From positions 11,167,929-11,231,928 of the forward strand of contig CM068541.1 in assembly GCA_035048495.1 (NCBI GenBank): DNA of 64,000 nucleotides, written 5' to 3'. This DNA comes from Euptelea pleiosperma. Lineage: Eukaryota > Streptophyta > Magnoliopsida > Ranunculales > Eupteleaceae. Positions within the stretch are counted from its first letter, which is position 1; every line of letters begins with the position of its first letter. The translations under genes and the position numbers were made by a program. This document shows, in pieces, positions 27,101 to 39,400 of this stretch. The notes under the pieces were generated by a model. It saw only the letters and a program-made list of their open reading frames with translations, made no database searches and was not told the origin of the DNA.

Positions 27101-30100
27101 AATGTAGTGAATTCAAAAGCATGAGACAAAGGAAATAGGCATAAAAGACACAACAGCTAATTAAACAAACCGAAATAACATAACTATTGGAGAGATTGGC
27201 ATTTACAGCTAATTAAACACGCGCATCTTGAATTAGATAAAGAATAACAAACCTATCTTTAATTGTCCAAACAAAGCAACTATTTTTGTCTGTCTAAACA
27301 TTATTTAAAATTGCTTAAAAAAAAGAACATAAGCATATAAAGTGATATGAACTCCCTGACTAAAACAAAAAAAAACCGCAAAGTTTGATAACAATTGTGC
27401 ATAAAAAAATAAATAGAAGTCTCAATAACCAATAATGCAAACTCCAAACAAAATGTGTGAATACAATAAACTAATTTTCATAGTATCAAATACACAACTT
27501 TACCAATTAAATGTTTCATAAGAAAATAATACACTTGTTCAACACATATGTGCCCAACCTCCCAAGTTTCAATGTTAAAACTTGATTCTGCCAAATGCAT
27601 ACCCATGGTTGCATCAAAACAGATAATAATAACTTAAAAAGAATCAATGCATTCTCTATATTAACATCAAAACAATCAATTTGGACACAATCACCGTATT
27701 CCTGTCAAACTTCAAATTTCAGCAATTACCCATTGTTATAAATCTCGTATTGGCCAAAACAGATAATAATAACTTAAAAAGAATCAATGCATTCTCTATA
27801 TTAAACAATCTCTCGCCCCACATTCCATAATCTATATCAAAACAATCAATTTAGACACAATCACCGTATTCCTGTCAAACTTCAAATTTCAGCAACTACC
27901 CATTGTTTCAAAAATATAGAGAATGCCAGAAAATTGAATATACACTTAATAAAGAAACAAAACAACAATGAAACCAAATGCTACTTAAACATTAGCCAAA
28001 CATCCATACCGTCAGCGTCTTCTAAGAGTGTACCACGTGACTTATATTATGGGTGGTCAGGCTAGGTGGTACACAGTGGACCGTACAGTTCTCTTAGAGA
28101 TCAGTGACTATGTATGTTGGGCAAAACCCTCGGTGAACCAAAAGATCAAAATTAGCCTGATTAGTGATTCCTAACCATGGTACAAAGATAAAAAATTTAA
28201 AATCAGTTGTTATGTAGGTCTACCTAAGAATGGGCCAAACACCTGGTCAGTGGTCTCTAAAAGTTAGCCTTGTGGTCTAAACAAAGGTTTAAAAGGGGCT
28301 GTGGTACAAAGATAAAAATTTAAAATCAGTTGTTATATAGGTCTACCTAAGAATGGGCCAAACACATGGTCAGTGGTCTCTAAAAGTTAGCCTTGTGGTC
28401 TAAACAAAGGTTTAAAAGGGGTCGCTATAACGATATAACGGATTGGGGCGTTATCGTTTTTTCCGTTATAATGGCCATTCTAACGATTTGTAACGATCAT
28501 GGACAAAAACAAAAAACAACGAAAATAACAGAATGAAATGGTTGTGTTTGCATCCTACCATAAATTCCAATAATCAAACCGCTCAAGTAAAACGATAAAA
28601 CATACAAATGATGATGATTATTTGCAAGAGAAATATTGGCATTAAAAAAGATTTGATATTATCAAAACATTCTCGACTAACAGAGCAAAAAAGAATATCT
28701 AACCCAAATTCTCAGTCATGAACATCTACTGTGATAACTTAATAGCAGTCAAAAGACTCGAGCTATTAAATTAATCCATAAAAATGAAGTGTCTCAGCCA
28801 GACAATCACTGATTTTCCCTCATCTCTTTCCATAGATTCTACAAACTCAGCTGCATTACAAATTCGCTAAAACCATAAAATGTAACAATAGTAGACATGA
28901 AGCCAGATTTTCCCATGCAACAATAGCAAAAAGATGGAACAATAGTAGAATCTGCATTACAAATTCGCTAATCCCGTAGACATGAAGCCAGATTTTCCCA
29001 TGCAACAATAGCAAAAAGATGGAACAATAGTAGAATCTGAATTACAAATTCGCTAATCCCGTAAGGCATGAAGCCAGATTTTCCACAGACCATTACAAAG
29101 CAGCAAACAGAAAATAAAATAGTAGACAACTACAAAAGAACCCTAAAAATAAATTAAACCCAAATCCAAACCCCCAAACCCAAACCCTTTGAGGAGGGAA
29201 GTCCAATCCAACGCCTGAAACTCACTAATCAGGCTGATTTTTGGTTTGGAAAACTTGAGGGAAACCCCAAAAATCCAGATGAGATTTTGAAACCATCCCT
29301 GTAAACCCAAAAATCCAAATGAGAAGATGAGATTTTGAAAGAAATCAGCCAAAAATCATCAATGCAAACCCAAAACAGAAAATCCCCAATGTAAACCCAC
29401 ATTGCCTAAAACTCACAAAAACTCACTAATTAGGCTGAACTTGAGGGAAACCCCAAAAATCCAGATTTGAAACCATCCCTGTAAACCCAAAATCAGCCAA
29501 AAATCATCAATGCAAACCCAAAACAGAAAATCCCCAATGTAAACCCACGTTGCCTAAAACTCACTAAAACTCACTAATTAGGCTGAACTTGAGGGAAACC
29601 CCAAAAATCCAGATTTGAAACCATCCCTGCAAACCGAAAACAGAAAATCCCCAATGTAAACCCACAAAACTCACAAAACTCACTAAAACTCACTAATTAG
29701 GCTGAACTTGAGGGAAACCCCAAAAATCCAGATTTGAAACCATCCCTGTAAACCCAAAATCAGCCAAAAATCATCAATGCAAACCCAAAACAGAAAATCC
29801 CCAATGTAAACCCCCATTGCCCAAAACTCACTAATCAGGCTGATTTTTGGTTTGGAAAAATCAGACCCAATGTAAACCCCCAAACAAAACAATCAAAACC
29901 CAAAACAGAAAATCCCCAATACCCAAAAAATCCCCAAACAAAACAATCACTGCAAACCCAAAAATCCCAAACCCCCAAACAAAACAATCATCCCTGTAGC
30001 TGATTTTTGGTTTGGAAAAGGAAGTACATCACTGCAAACCCAAAAAATCCCCAATGTAAACCCCCAAACAATCAGTAAAAAGAAGAAAATCAGGTGAGAG

Positions 30101-30424
30101 GAGAGGAGAGAAAAAGACTTTGGAAAAATCAGAAACCCCCAAACAAAACAATCACTGCAAACCCAAAAAATCCCCAATGTAAACCCCCAAACAATCAGTA
30201 AAAAGAAGAAAACTAACAAAAATCAGATGAGAGGGAGAGATGAGAGGAGAGGAGAGAAAAAGACTTACAGGGTTTGGGTTTCAGGCATTGAACCAACCCA
30301 AAACTCAGCACCCCAAAATTCAGCACTTCTACGTTGAAAAACGCCTCAAAACTCAGCACTCCTCAAACCCCATACCTCAAAACCCATCCCTCAAACTCAA
30401 ACCCCCAAATAAAAGCAAAAACCC

Positions 30425-30479
<55 letters not shown>

Positions 30480-33400
30480 GAGACTACCTGAGAGAGAGAG
30501 TTGCAGAAAACTAACAAAAATCAGATGAGAGGGAGAGATGAGAGGAGAGAAAAAACGCCTCAAAACTCAGCACTCCTCAAAACCCATCCCTCAAACTCAA
30601 ACCCCCAAATAAAAGCAAAATCCCCCAAGAGAGAGAGAGAGGAGAGACTACCTGAGAGAGAGAGAGTTGCAGAAAACTAACAAAAATCAGATGAGAGGGA
30701 GAGATGAGAGGAGAGGAGAGAAAAAGACTTACAGGGTTTGGGTTTCAGGCGTTGAACCAACCCAAAACTCAGCACCGCAAAATTCAGCACTTCTACGTTG
30801 AAAAAACGCCTCAAAACTTAGCACTCCTCAAACCCCATACCTCAAAACCCATCCCTCAAACTCAAACCCCCAAATAAAAGCAAAAACCCCCCAAGAGAGA
30901 GAGAGAGAGGAGAGACTACCTGAAAGAGAGAGTTGTAGGCGTGAGGCGAGAGGCGAGAGGCGAGAACCCAAATCGAGGTGGAGACGGAGGCGTGTTAGGT
31001 GCAGGCGTGAGAGAGGAGGGGTGAGAGAGAGTTGCAGTTACGTGAGAGAGGAGGGGTATTAGGTGAGCCCAAAAAATGGGCGCCAAAAATTACCGCCCAA
31101 AAGAAGTTAAGAGTGGATCTCAGCCGTTGAAGTTAGAGTGGATCTCAGCCACTGCTTACCCGGTAGACAACCTTTGTGTTTTGTTATATAGATTTACAGG
31201 TAAGAAGATGAATATTTGAATTGTTCCATCCACTTTAGCTCTTATTTTGATCGTTTTCTATTGGTTCTCTCTTTTTCTTTGATAGGTGAACTCCTTTGAC
31301 ATCACAATGTTGAGAACAATAGTTTAATACTTGAAGAGATAAGATGCTTTCGAGGGCAGTTTAGAGGAACTTTTTTTTTGATAAGTATAAGATTTTATTT
31401 GATCGAGACAGTTAGAGGCTAAGGAAGCCTACCAAAACTCTTAAAGAATACAAGAAAATCAACAATAAAACAAAATTTAGCCACTCAAGGAAGAAAAAAA
31501 CCTCCCCCGACCATAGAATCCTCCCCTAATCCCTCCCCATGCTAACCAAATTGTGCCATTTGAATACCATATCCTTGAAGGATATTCCTTTCCCTTCCTC
31601 GTACAACTTAACCCAAAGGTAAACCAAAGACTTTATCTCCAACATGATCTGATCCATCTTTAGGCATACCTTATTATTCCTCTCCCTCCACCCGGGAATC
31701 CAACGGGGTGGTTGGATTCCTAAGGAGTCTAGGTTATCGTATGTGTGCGGTGTGTGGAAAGGTATTCTCTTAGGTAAGGAGCATGTCCTAGAGGGGACCA
31801 GATTGGTTTTGGGGGATAGTGCTAGGATTAGATTCTGGGAGGATACTTGGTGTGGAGATACGTGTCTTATGGTTGCTTACCCGAGGTTATATTCTCTTTC
31901 ACGTCGTAAAGGACATTTCATTGCCTCTTTTTGGAACCGGTTAGGTGAAGAGGGATCCTGGGATTTAGATCTCAGGAGGAATCTTTTGGAATGGGAAAAG
32001 GATCAGTTGGCAAATTTGTTGAACCTATTGAGGACCCACATAGATTTACATGAGGAAGGAGATCACATGTCTTGGATCTATGACAAATCGGGCTCATTCA
32101 CAGTTCGCTCATTTTACGATTCCCTTTCTCGAACCACTTCTAACCTTCATTACATTTGCCATAATATTTGGAAAGCGTTTGTCCCCTTCAAAATTCGTTT
32201 CTTTGCTTGGGCGCCCTCATTGAACAAAATTCTCACTTGTGATAACCTGATTGCTAGGAAATGGATTTTGGTTAACTTTTGTGCTATGTGTAAGGCTAGT
32301 GGTGAAAGCACGGAGCATCTTCTCTTACATTGCGAGCTGGCCACCGAGATTTTGTCATACTTTTTATCTCAGGTGGGCCTCCATTGGGTTATGCCTGGGA
32401 CGGTAGGTTCGTTGTTGAGCGGGTGGCCTAAGATGGATCCTTCTCCTAGGGGCAGAATCATTTGGAGAATGATCCCGTATGCAGTCACTTGGGGAATTTG
32501 GCTGGAAAGGAATAAGAGGGTCTTTAGAGGAGAAGAAGGTTCTTTCTAAGACATCATTATTTGCATTAAGGCCTTCCTCCATAGTTGGGGTAGTACCTCT
32601 ACTGAGTTGAGAGGCACTTTCTTTAGTGATTTGGTTTTCAGTTTTGATTCTTTGCTGATGAGGTAGGGTAGGCTGGTTTTCTCTTTCCTTGTTTCGCCCC
32701 GGTGGGGCTTTCCTCTTTGTTCTTGCTTGAGATCTTCTCGATCTCCTTTAATAATATTTGACTTATCAAAAAAAAAAAAACCCAAATAATTGCTAATGGT
32801 GTCAAAGTCCACATTCTTCTCCCGAGAGGAACTGATAATTGGTCAATTGTGAATACTAGGACTATCAATCTTTATCTTAATTGAATTATATAGATTTTCA
32901 ATCATTTTCTTATTAATTTGATTGGGATACTAATTCTGTCATTCTTCAATTTAATTGAATTTTTTAAATATTTTTCAACCAGTTTCTTATTTATTTGATT
33001 CAGAGGTTTTTTATTTTTTTTATTTTTTTCTGTAGACGGTGGACAATGATCTTGCTCTAAAAATATATATAAAGGCAAGAGTCACCCCCAAAGTTGTTGC
33101 AACTTTTGCCGAGAGAAGGGAATTTGATAAGATACTTATTTATTCGAAACAGGTAAGTGGATGCATGCTTCTCATTTGAAACCTTTGCATTTGTTTTTTA
33201 TTCCTTAAATATCAGGAAAAAAGGGTAATCTTTTATTCCTTGGATGGATTTTTTAGGGCCTGTTTGGAAATCTCATATTTTCTAGGCCTAGCTCAGTCTT
33301 AGACAAGAAAAACCAGTTCAATGTTGGAACTACTTTTGGAAAAACCAACTCTGGTCCTGTTTTAAAGGTGCAATCTGAAAAAGCAGGGCCCATAAAGTGG

Positions 33401-36400
33401 GCCCCGCACAGTTACGAAACACAGCCAGGACCGTTTTTTGGGTTTCCAAATGGGCTCTTATATTCTGATAATCAGATCGATATCTTGAAGTTTGAAGAGA
33501 ATGCAGTATGCTTTGTTTTTTTTTTTTTGTTAAGTGTCAGTATGTTCCACGGTTCTACCTATAAAACAAAAAGAAGAGAATGCAATATGTTCTTTCACCA
33601 TTTGTCCGAGCTCTGATGATGAATCTTTCTTTTTTTCTTTTTGTTTTTGATGTAGGTTGGGTATACACCTGATTATTTGTTCCTTATTCAAACTATTTTG
33701 AGATCAGATCCTCAGGTATTCTGTCCTTGCCTTGTTTCTCTTGGTTACACTGATATTAGTTCAGCTCTGTGTTTATTTTAGTGCTTCTCAGTTGTACAAC
33801 TTTTTAATGTTCTATTATGTTTGCAAAAAATCAACAATAAGTATCATAGGTAGGTTGAAACATCTTTTAACTATCTATGGTCGCAATAGTTAGGGCATGT
33901 TATACTACAGTTTCTTTGCCATATTTTATATTTTCCTCGAGTTCATGCTTGATGTTTGACATTGTAGGGCGCTGTCAATTTTGCTCTTATGATGTCTCAA
34001 ATGGAAGGAGGTTGTCCAGTGGATTATAACACCATTACAGATCTCTTCCTTCAGGTTTGACGAAGAAGTTTTCTTTGACTCACTTTCTTTCTTTGGTTCT
34101 GTTGGTGTACGAACAAATTTTTTTCCGTGGGCATATTAAACTTGGTACCTCTGAGGAGAATATCTTATTTAAACATGTAAGTTGTTTCTTGACGTTAGAT
34201 GGACACTGGTGGAGACCTACTAGGTACCTGTTCAGCAGGTCCCTTGTGTTGTTGCTTCTGGAAGTTCTTATAGAAAGTGTCTAAATTAGGATGTTTTCCC
34301 CACAAAAAGATAAATTACACATACTGATTATTTTTTATTAGTTATTAAATGATCATTTGTTTTAGATGGCATTCATTATAATATAAAAAATGAACGATGT
34401 TTATCCAAGAAAAGGAAGAGAGAGAAAAGTTTCAGTGTTACTTTTTCTTTTGATACATCAAATACCATGGATGCAAATTGTGTTGGTTTTGAGCTATCAT
34501 TTAATGCCCTACCCAGCAAAAGTTCACGACTGCCTGTCATTGATTTTCTCTGAATTTTCTTTCATTGTTATTTTTTATAATGCAGGGGTATCCATTCCTA
34601 ATTTTATTTTTTGGGTAACATTTAAATTTTTGAGATAAAAGATATGGGATATTTTTTGAATTATTTAGTCTCTTAACTGTTTGGATTTTGCTAGAACGAA
34701 ATAGGTACACTAGACTTATCAAAAAAAAAAAAAGGTACACTAAACATCATGATATCTTATTGTCTTTCTTTTCTTAGCTATGTAAAGTTGCAATTCAAAT
34801 TATATGTCTTATGTTTTAATTTAGTCCAATTTATAAAACATGCACTTTCCCTTTTCCTTTTTTAATTTAATATCATACTGTGGGATAAGGTACAGCCTTA
34901 AGTGGTGTGTACCTGACCTTGACAAAAGCTTGTGTGATGGACCTAAATGATCTATTAAGTGTAAGGAACATTAATTTACAAACTAGGTATTGTGGTTGTA
35001 TTATATTAGCCTTTAGTTTCTGTTTGATGTTTTCTCCTTCCAATTTTTATGGTATTCGATATTTCATGGCTTCATTGCAAGCTATCATCCATCTTATGCT
35101 TAATCCCCATCTCATGGGAAACAGAACATGCCAAATTCTAATTAGTGGAATACATGCATCTGTATGTCCTAATCTCCACCTGCTTTCTGCTTTATCTCCA
35201 AACACATTCAGTTATCTTTAATCCATTTGCAATCAATAATCTTGAGATGTTAATGGTAATTCCTAAACGACTCACCACTTGGCATGCTTAGCTTCTGCTT
35301 ATTTATTTTTGAGAATCCAATTTTTGATGCAAAACATGCAATAAATTGTTTGTTTAAATTTTTTATGGTGTTTTAAACACTGGGTAGCTGTTATGTTGGA
35401 ACTGCTTTTTGATCCATTAATGGTTGTATTCTACCATTCTGCTAGCGATCTTCTCAGTTACCTTATTTGATTTGCTACCCAATTTACTGAGGCTGATGCA
35501 TATTTCTTTTGTTTCTTCTTTTCCTACTTTTAGAGGTTTCCCATATCTTTCGTCACAAAATTGAGTATAGCATTTATGCATCTCTGCAGCGAACAGTCTC
35601 ATACTTTCATGGAAGATTTTCATAACATGTTCTTCACTTGGCTATATATTTTTGCTGTTGAATTGATGAACATGTGACAGAACATATAACTCTTAATAGA
35701 GTCAAACGGCAAAATAGGATTCATGTTTCTGACCCCAGTAGTTGGGATATGGCATAGATGATGATGATGATGGCCTAAAATTGCAGGATATAATAAGTTG
35801 CCTGGCTTTATAACTAGAAGGATGAAGCATTCTCTTTTGGGCTATGTATGTGCTGAATATTTGTTTCTTCCTCTCTTTTGCTCCACTTAAAGTTGATGCA
35901 TTTCTATAGAAAACGTAGAGCAGTTTTTCATGCTCACAGAAATCAGAGATCAGTTTCACATGCTTTCTTCACCTGAAACGTATCCTGTGTATTTGGTACT
36001 GTATATGTGTTTTTGTTCACTTGAATTAATTGTAGCATACAACTACAGGTTAGGCTTCCTACATCTCATGCTTGGTTGTGCAGCTCGACGACTATAATGC
36101 TTGTGCCATGGGCTTAAGCCTTTAGATTGGTTGAAGCTGGGATGACAAGTGTCAACTTTGCATTCTCTGTCAACCTGTTCTTATGAAGGATTCTGAATTG
36201 CATTCTTAAATTGTGTTTCAATTTCGTGATGAATGTTTCAATCTTTTTTCTCATCTGGAATCATTGAGGTGGATCCTTTTGCTGCTTCCCTTTAATGAAA
36301 TCTGTTTAACTGATCCATTACTCTGAGCTTGCGTAAGGTTGAAATATCAATACGAAGTTTCTGAATAAAAAGGCTTATTTGTTGGTTTTCACAGAGAAAC

Positions 36401-39400
36401 ATGATAAGGGAAGCGACTGCATTTCTACTAGATGTTTTGAAGCCAAACTTACCAGAACATGCATACCTTCAGACAAAGGTAACTTGTTCAGTTTATCTTT
36501 GGAGGGTTATGCCAGCTTCCTCTTGTTTGCTAATTGTTTGCTGTTCATGCAGGTTTTGGAGATCAATTTAGTCACCTTTCCAAATGTAGCTGATGCAGTC
36601 TTAGCAAATGGAATGTTCAGCCACTACGATCGTCCAAGGATTGCACAGCTTTGTGAGAAGGCTGGCCTTTTTATGCGCGCCCTGCAGGTAATTTACCCCA
36701 TAATGGCTTGGTTGTTTTTGAAACCCATCAAACAACCTACAAAATCTTGAAAAACGATTAAAAATATACCCTAAAAGTACTTTTTTCCTCTAGAAAACAT
36801 CTTCCTGATGCAATGATGACATTGTCCCTACATGGTTGTCAAGGAGCCCATTTTCTTTCCTTTTTCAGCAGTGATTTTCTTTTGTTTTCTGCTTCTATCG
36901 GATTTGACTCTGAATTGAGTCCTTTTGGCGCTTCTTCAATGTGACTCATCAGTTTGTACTATTTGTATCCTTTATGAGGACTAAGGTAGCTTAGTAGCAC
37001 ACATTTTGACATCACTCTACCATTTTCATAAGGATCCACATTATGGATAAACATATGCATCTCAAAACATAAGTAACAGCAAAAAATGAATGCTTGCACA
37101 ATGGGTTTTCCTTTGAGAATATAGGTAGGAGTTTGATTAATTTGAAAACTGTAGTAAACACAATATCATATCAATAACATTTAACCACCTCCATCTCAGG
37201 ACTTATAAGGCTCTACAACTTCTATTTCTTTTTTTTCCCTTAAGCTCCCTTCTTTTGAGGGCATTTGGTGATAAATACTACAAATTGATATCATTATCTT
37301 GGAACTATGCAAGTGATTTTGTTGATGCATATGCATTTTATGCTAGTGATTTCATACAAGTGGTTTCAGCAAAGTTCTGCCCGTTTTCTTAGTGATCTAA
37401 AGAAAGTGTGATCCAATCTACAGTACCGTAAAATTCATTATTATTGACAATTCAGCATGTTCTGTGCAACTTGAGTTTGTGCTTTTTGGATGCAGCACTA
37501 CACCGAGCTACCTGACATTAAGCGTGTAATTGTGAACACTCATGCCGTTGAGCCACAGGTTGTTCCACTGCACTTGCTATTTATCATCTGGCAATATTGT
37601 GTGGACTGCAATTTATGTTTTCTTTTGCAGTCTCTTGTAGAATACTTCGGAACCATTTCTAAAGAGTGGGCATTGGAATGCATGAAAGACCTTCTACTGG
37701 TTAACCTAAGGGGAAATCTTCAGATAATTGTTCAGGTAAGTGTTCCTTTTCCACTTTTAAACTAGTATCTTTCTGATCATGCAAGTTGCTGAGGTTATTA
37801 CTTCAACATTCTGTAACAGACTGCAAAAGAATACTCGGAGCAGTTGGGGGTGGATGCTTGTATTAAACTCTTTGAGCAGTTTAAGTCTTATGAAGGGATT
37901 TACTTCTTTTTGGGTTCATATTTGAGTTCTAGGTATTTCATTATTTTGTTTTCTCTAGTTGTGGAAGTTCTTTATTTTCACAAATTTCCCCTTTCTAAAC
38001 TTCCAGCACCATCATGTTCTTGCAGTGAAGATCCTGACATACATTTTAAATACATTGAGGCAGCAGCTAAAACGGGCCAAATCAAAGAGGTTGAGCGTGT
38101 GACTCGAGAATCAAATTTCTATGACCCGGAGAAAACTAAGAACTTTTTGATGGAAGCAAAGCTTCCAGATGCACGCCCCTTGATAAATGTCTGTGATCGT
38201 TTTGGATTTGTTCCAGAACTTACCCACTATTTGTACACAAACAATATGCTGCGGTATATTGAAGGTTATGTCCAGAAAGTAAGATTCATGGGAATACACT
38301 GCATATTTCTTTCCTTATTTCATGGTGTAATTCTAATTTTCCGTGTTTAATCAGCATCAGTACATAATCAAAGACATAAACAACGAACATTTTGATGATG
38401 CCATTGTTAAAAGTACTGTTGCGTGGTGTTTCCCTCATATATTATGGGTTTACAGGTTAATCCAGGAAATGCACCTTCAGTGGTGGGGCAACTACTGGAC
38501 GATGAATGCCCTGAAGATTTCATTAAAGGCCTTATTCTTTCTGTTCGTTCTCTCCTTCCGGTTGAGCCCCTAGTTGATGAATGCGAGAAGAGGTAGTTTC
38601 TTCACAAGTTCACAGTGATGTGGATCTGTGCTCACATGGATTAATGAATGCACAGCATAGATGTAACCATTGTCTTCTTTCTTGATCTGCGTCTAAGTAA
38701 ATGCATTTCCTCTTGCACTTGGAAAATGAGTGCGTGTGTGTGTCGTATGTTATCTGCCGGTATATCTGCTCATATTCTGGGCATAATTGCTTCAATTTAT
38801 TAATTGTAGGAATCGCCTGCGACTGCTCACAGAGTTCCTAGAACATCTAGTGAGTGAAGGGAGCCAAGATGTTCATGTTCACAATGCTCTCGGCAAGATC
38901 GTCATTGACAGCAATGATAATCCGGAACACTTTCTTACCACCAATCCTTACTATGATTCACGTGTGGTTGGTAAGTATTGTGAAAAGAGGGATCCCACTC
39001 TTGCGGTTGTTGCTTATTGGCGAGGCCAGTGTGATGACGAGCTTATCAATGTCACCAATAGAAATTCTCTATTCAAACTTCAGGCGAGGTGCGTAAAGGT
39101 GTTTGGTTGATTGTTGTTCCACTTGCCGAGATTGATTATTCTTTGTCGTTGAGAATCTAAATGATTTGAATTTTGAACCTTCAGATATGTTGTGGAGAGG
39201 ATGGACTCTGATTTGTGGGAAAAAGTTTTAATCCCTGAGAATGAATATCGTCGACAGCTCATTGATCAAGTTGTGTCAACAGCTTTACCCGAAAGCAAGA
39301 GCCCGGAGCAAGTGTCTGTAACAGTAAAAGCTTTTATGACTGCAGATCTTCCTCACGAGCTGATAGAGCTTCTTGAGAAGATTGTGCTCCAAAATTCTGC

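Larger units (their letters stand above)
20829..31192 (-). mobile_element. Helitron of the RepHel class (right/5' end defined, left/3' end not)
   Basis: On the - strand this element carries a Rep (HUH) nuclease fused to a PIF1-type helicase, the protein that defines Helitrons. The 5' end is placed at 31192, where the - strand reads A|TCTATATAACAAAACAC, a typical Helitron start with TC preceded by host A. From there about 5 kb of repeat-rich, non-coding leader precede the first coding exons near 26,078. Coding then runs through Rep and helicase to 20829. The 3' end should be a hairpin and CTAG followed by T to the left of 20829; I could not find a convincing one, so the span is a minimum. The element is inserted in clathrin intron 12, antisense to the gene. 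Confidence 0.88.

Noticed and set aside
29143..30219. Minus-strand Phe/Trp/Leu-rich frames
   Set aside because: They are translations of the minisatellite and do not resemble a membrane protein beyond repeat composition.
30363..30563. Ser/Leu-repeat and Arg/Glu-repeat frames over the GA microsatellite
   Set aside because: Low-complexity translation of a dinucleotide repeat.
38343..38573. Frame extending clathrin exon 22 upstream into the intron
   Set aside because: The acceptor at 38,455 gives a phase-consistent exon that matches the family. The upstream part has no similarity.
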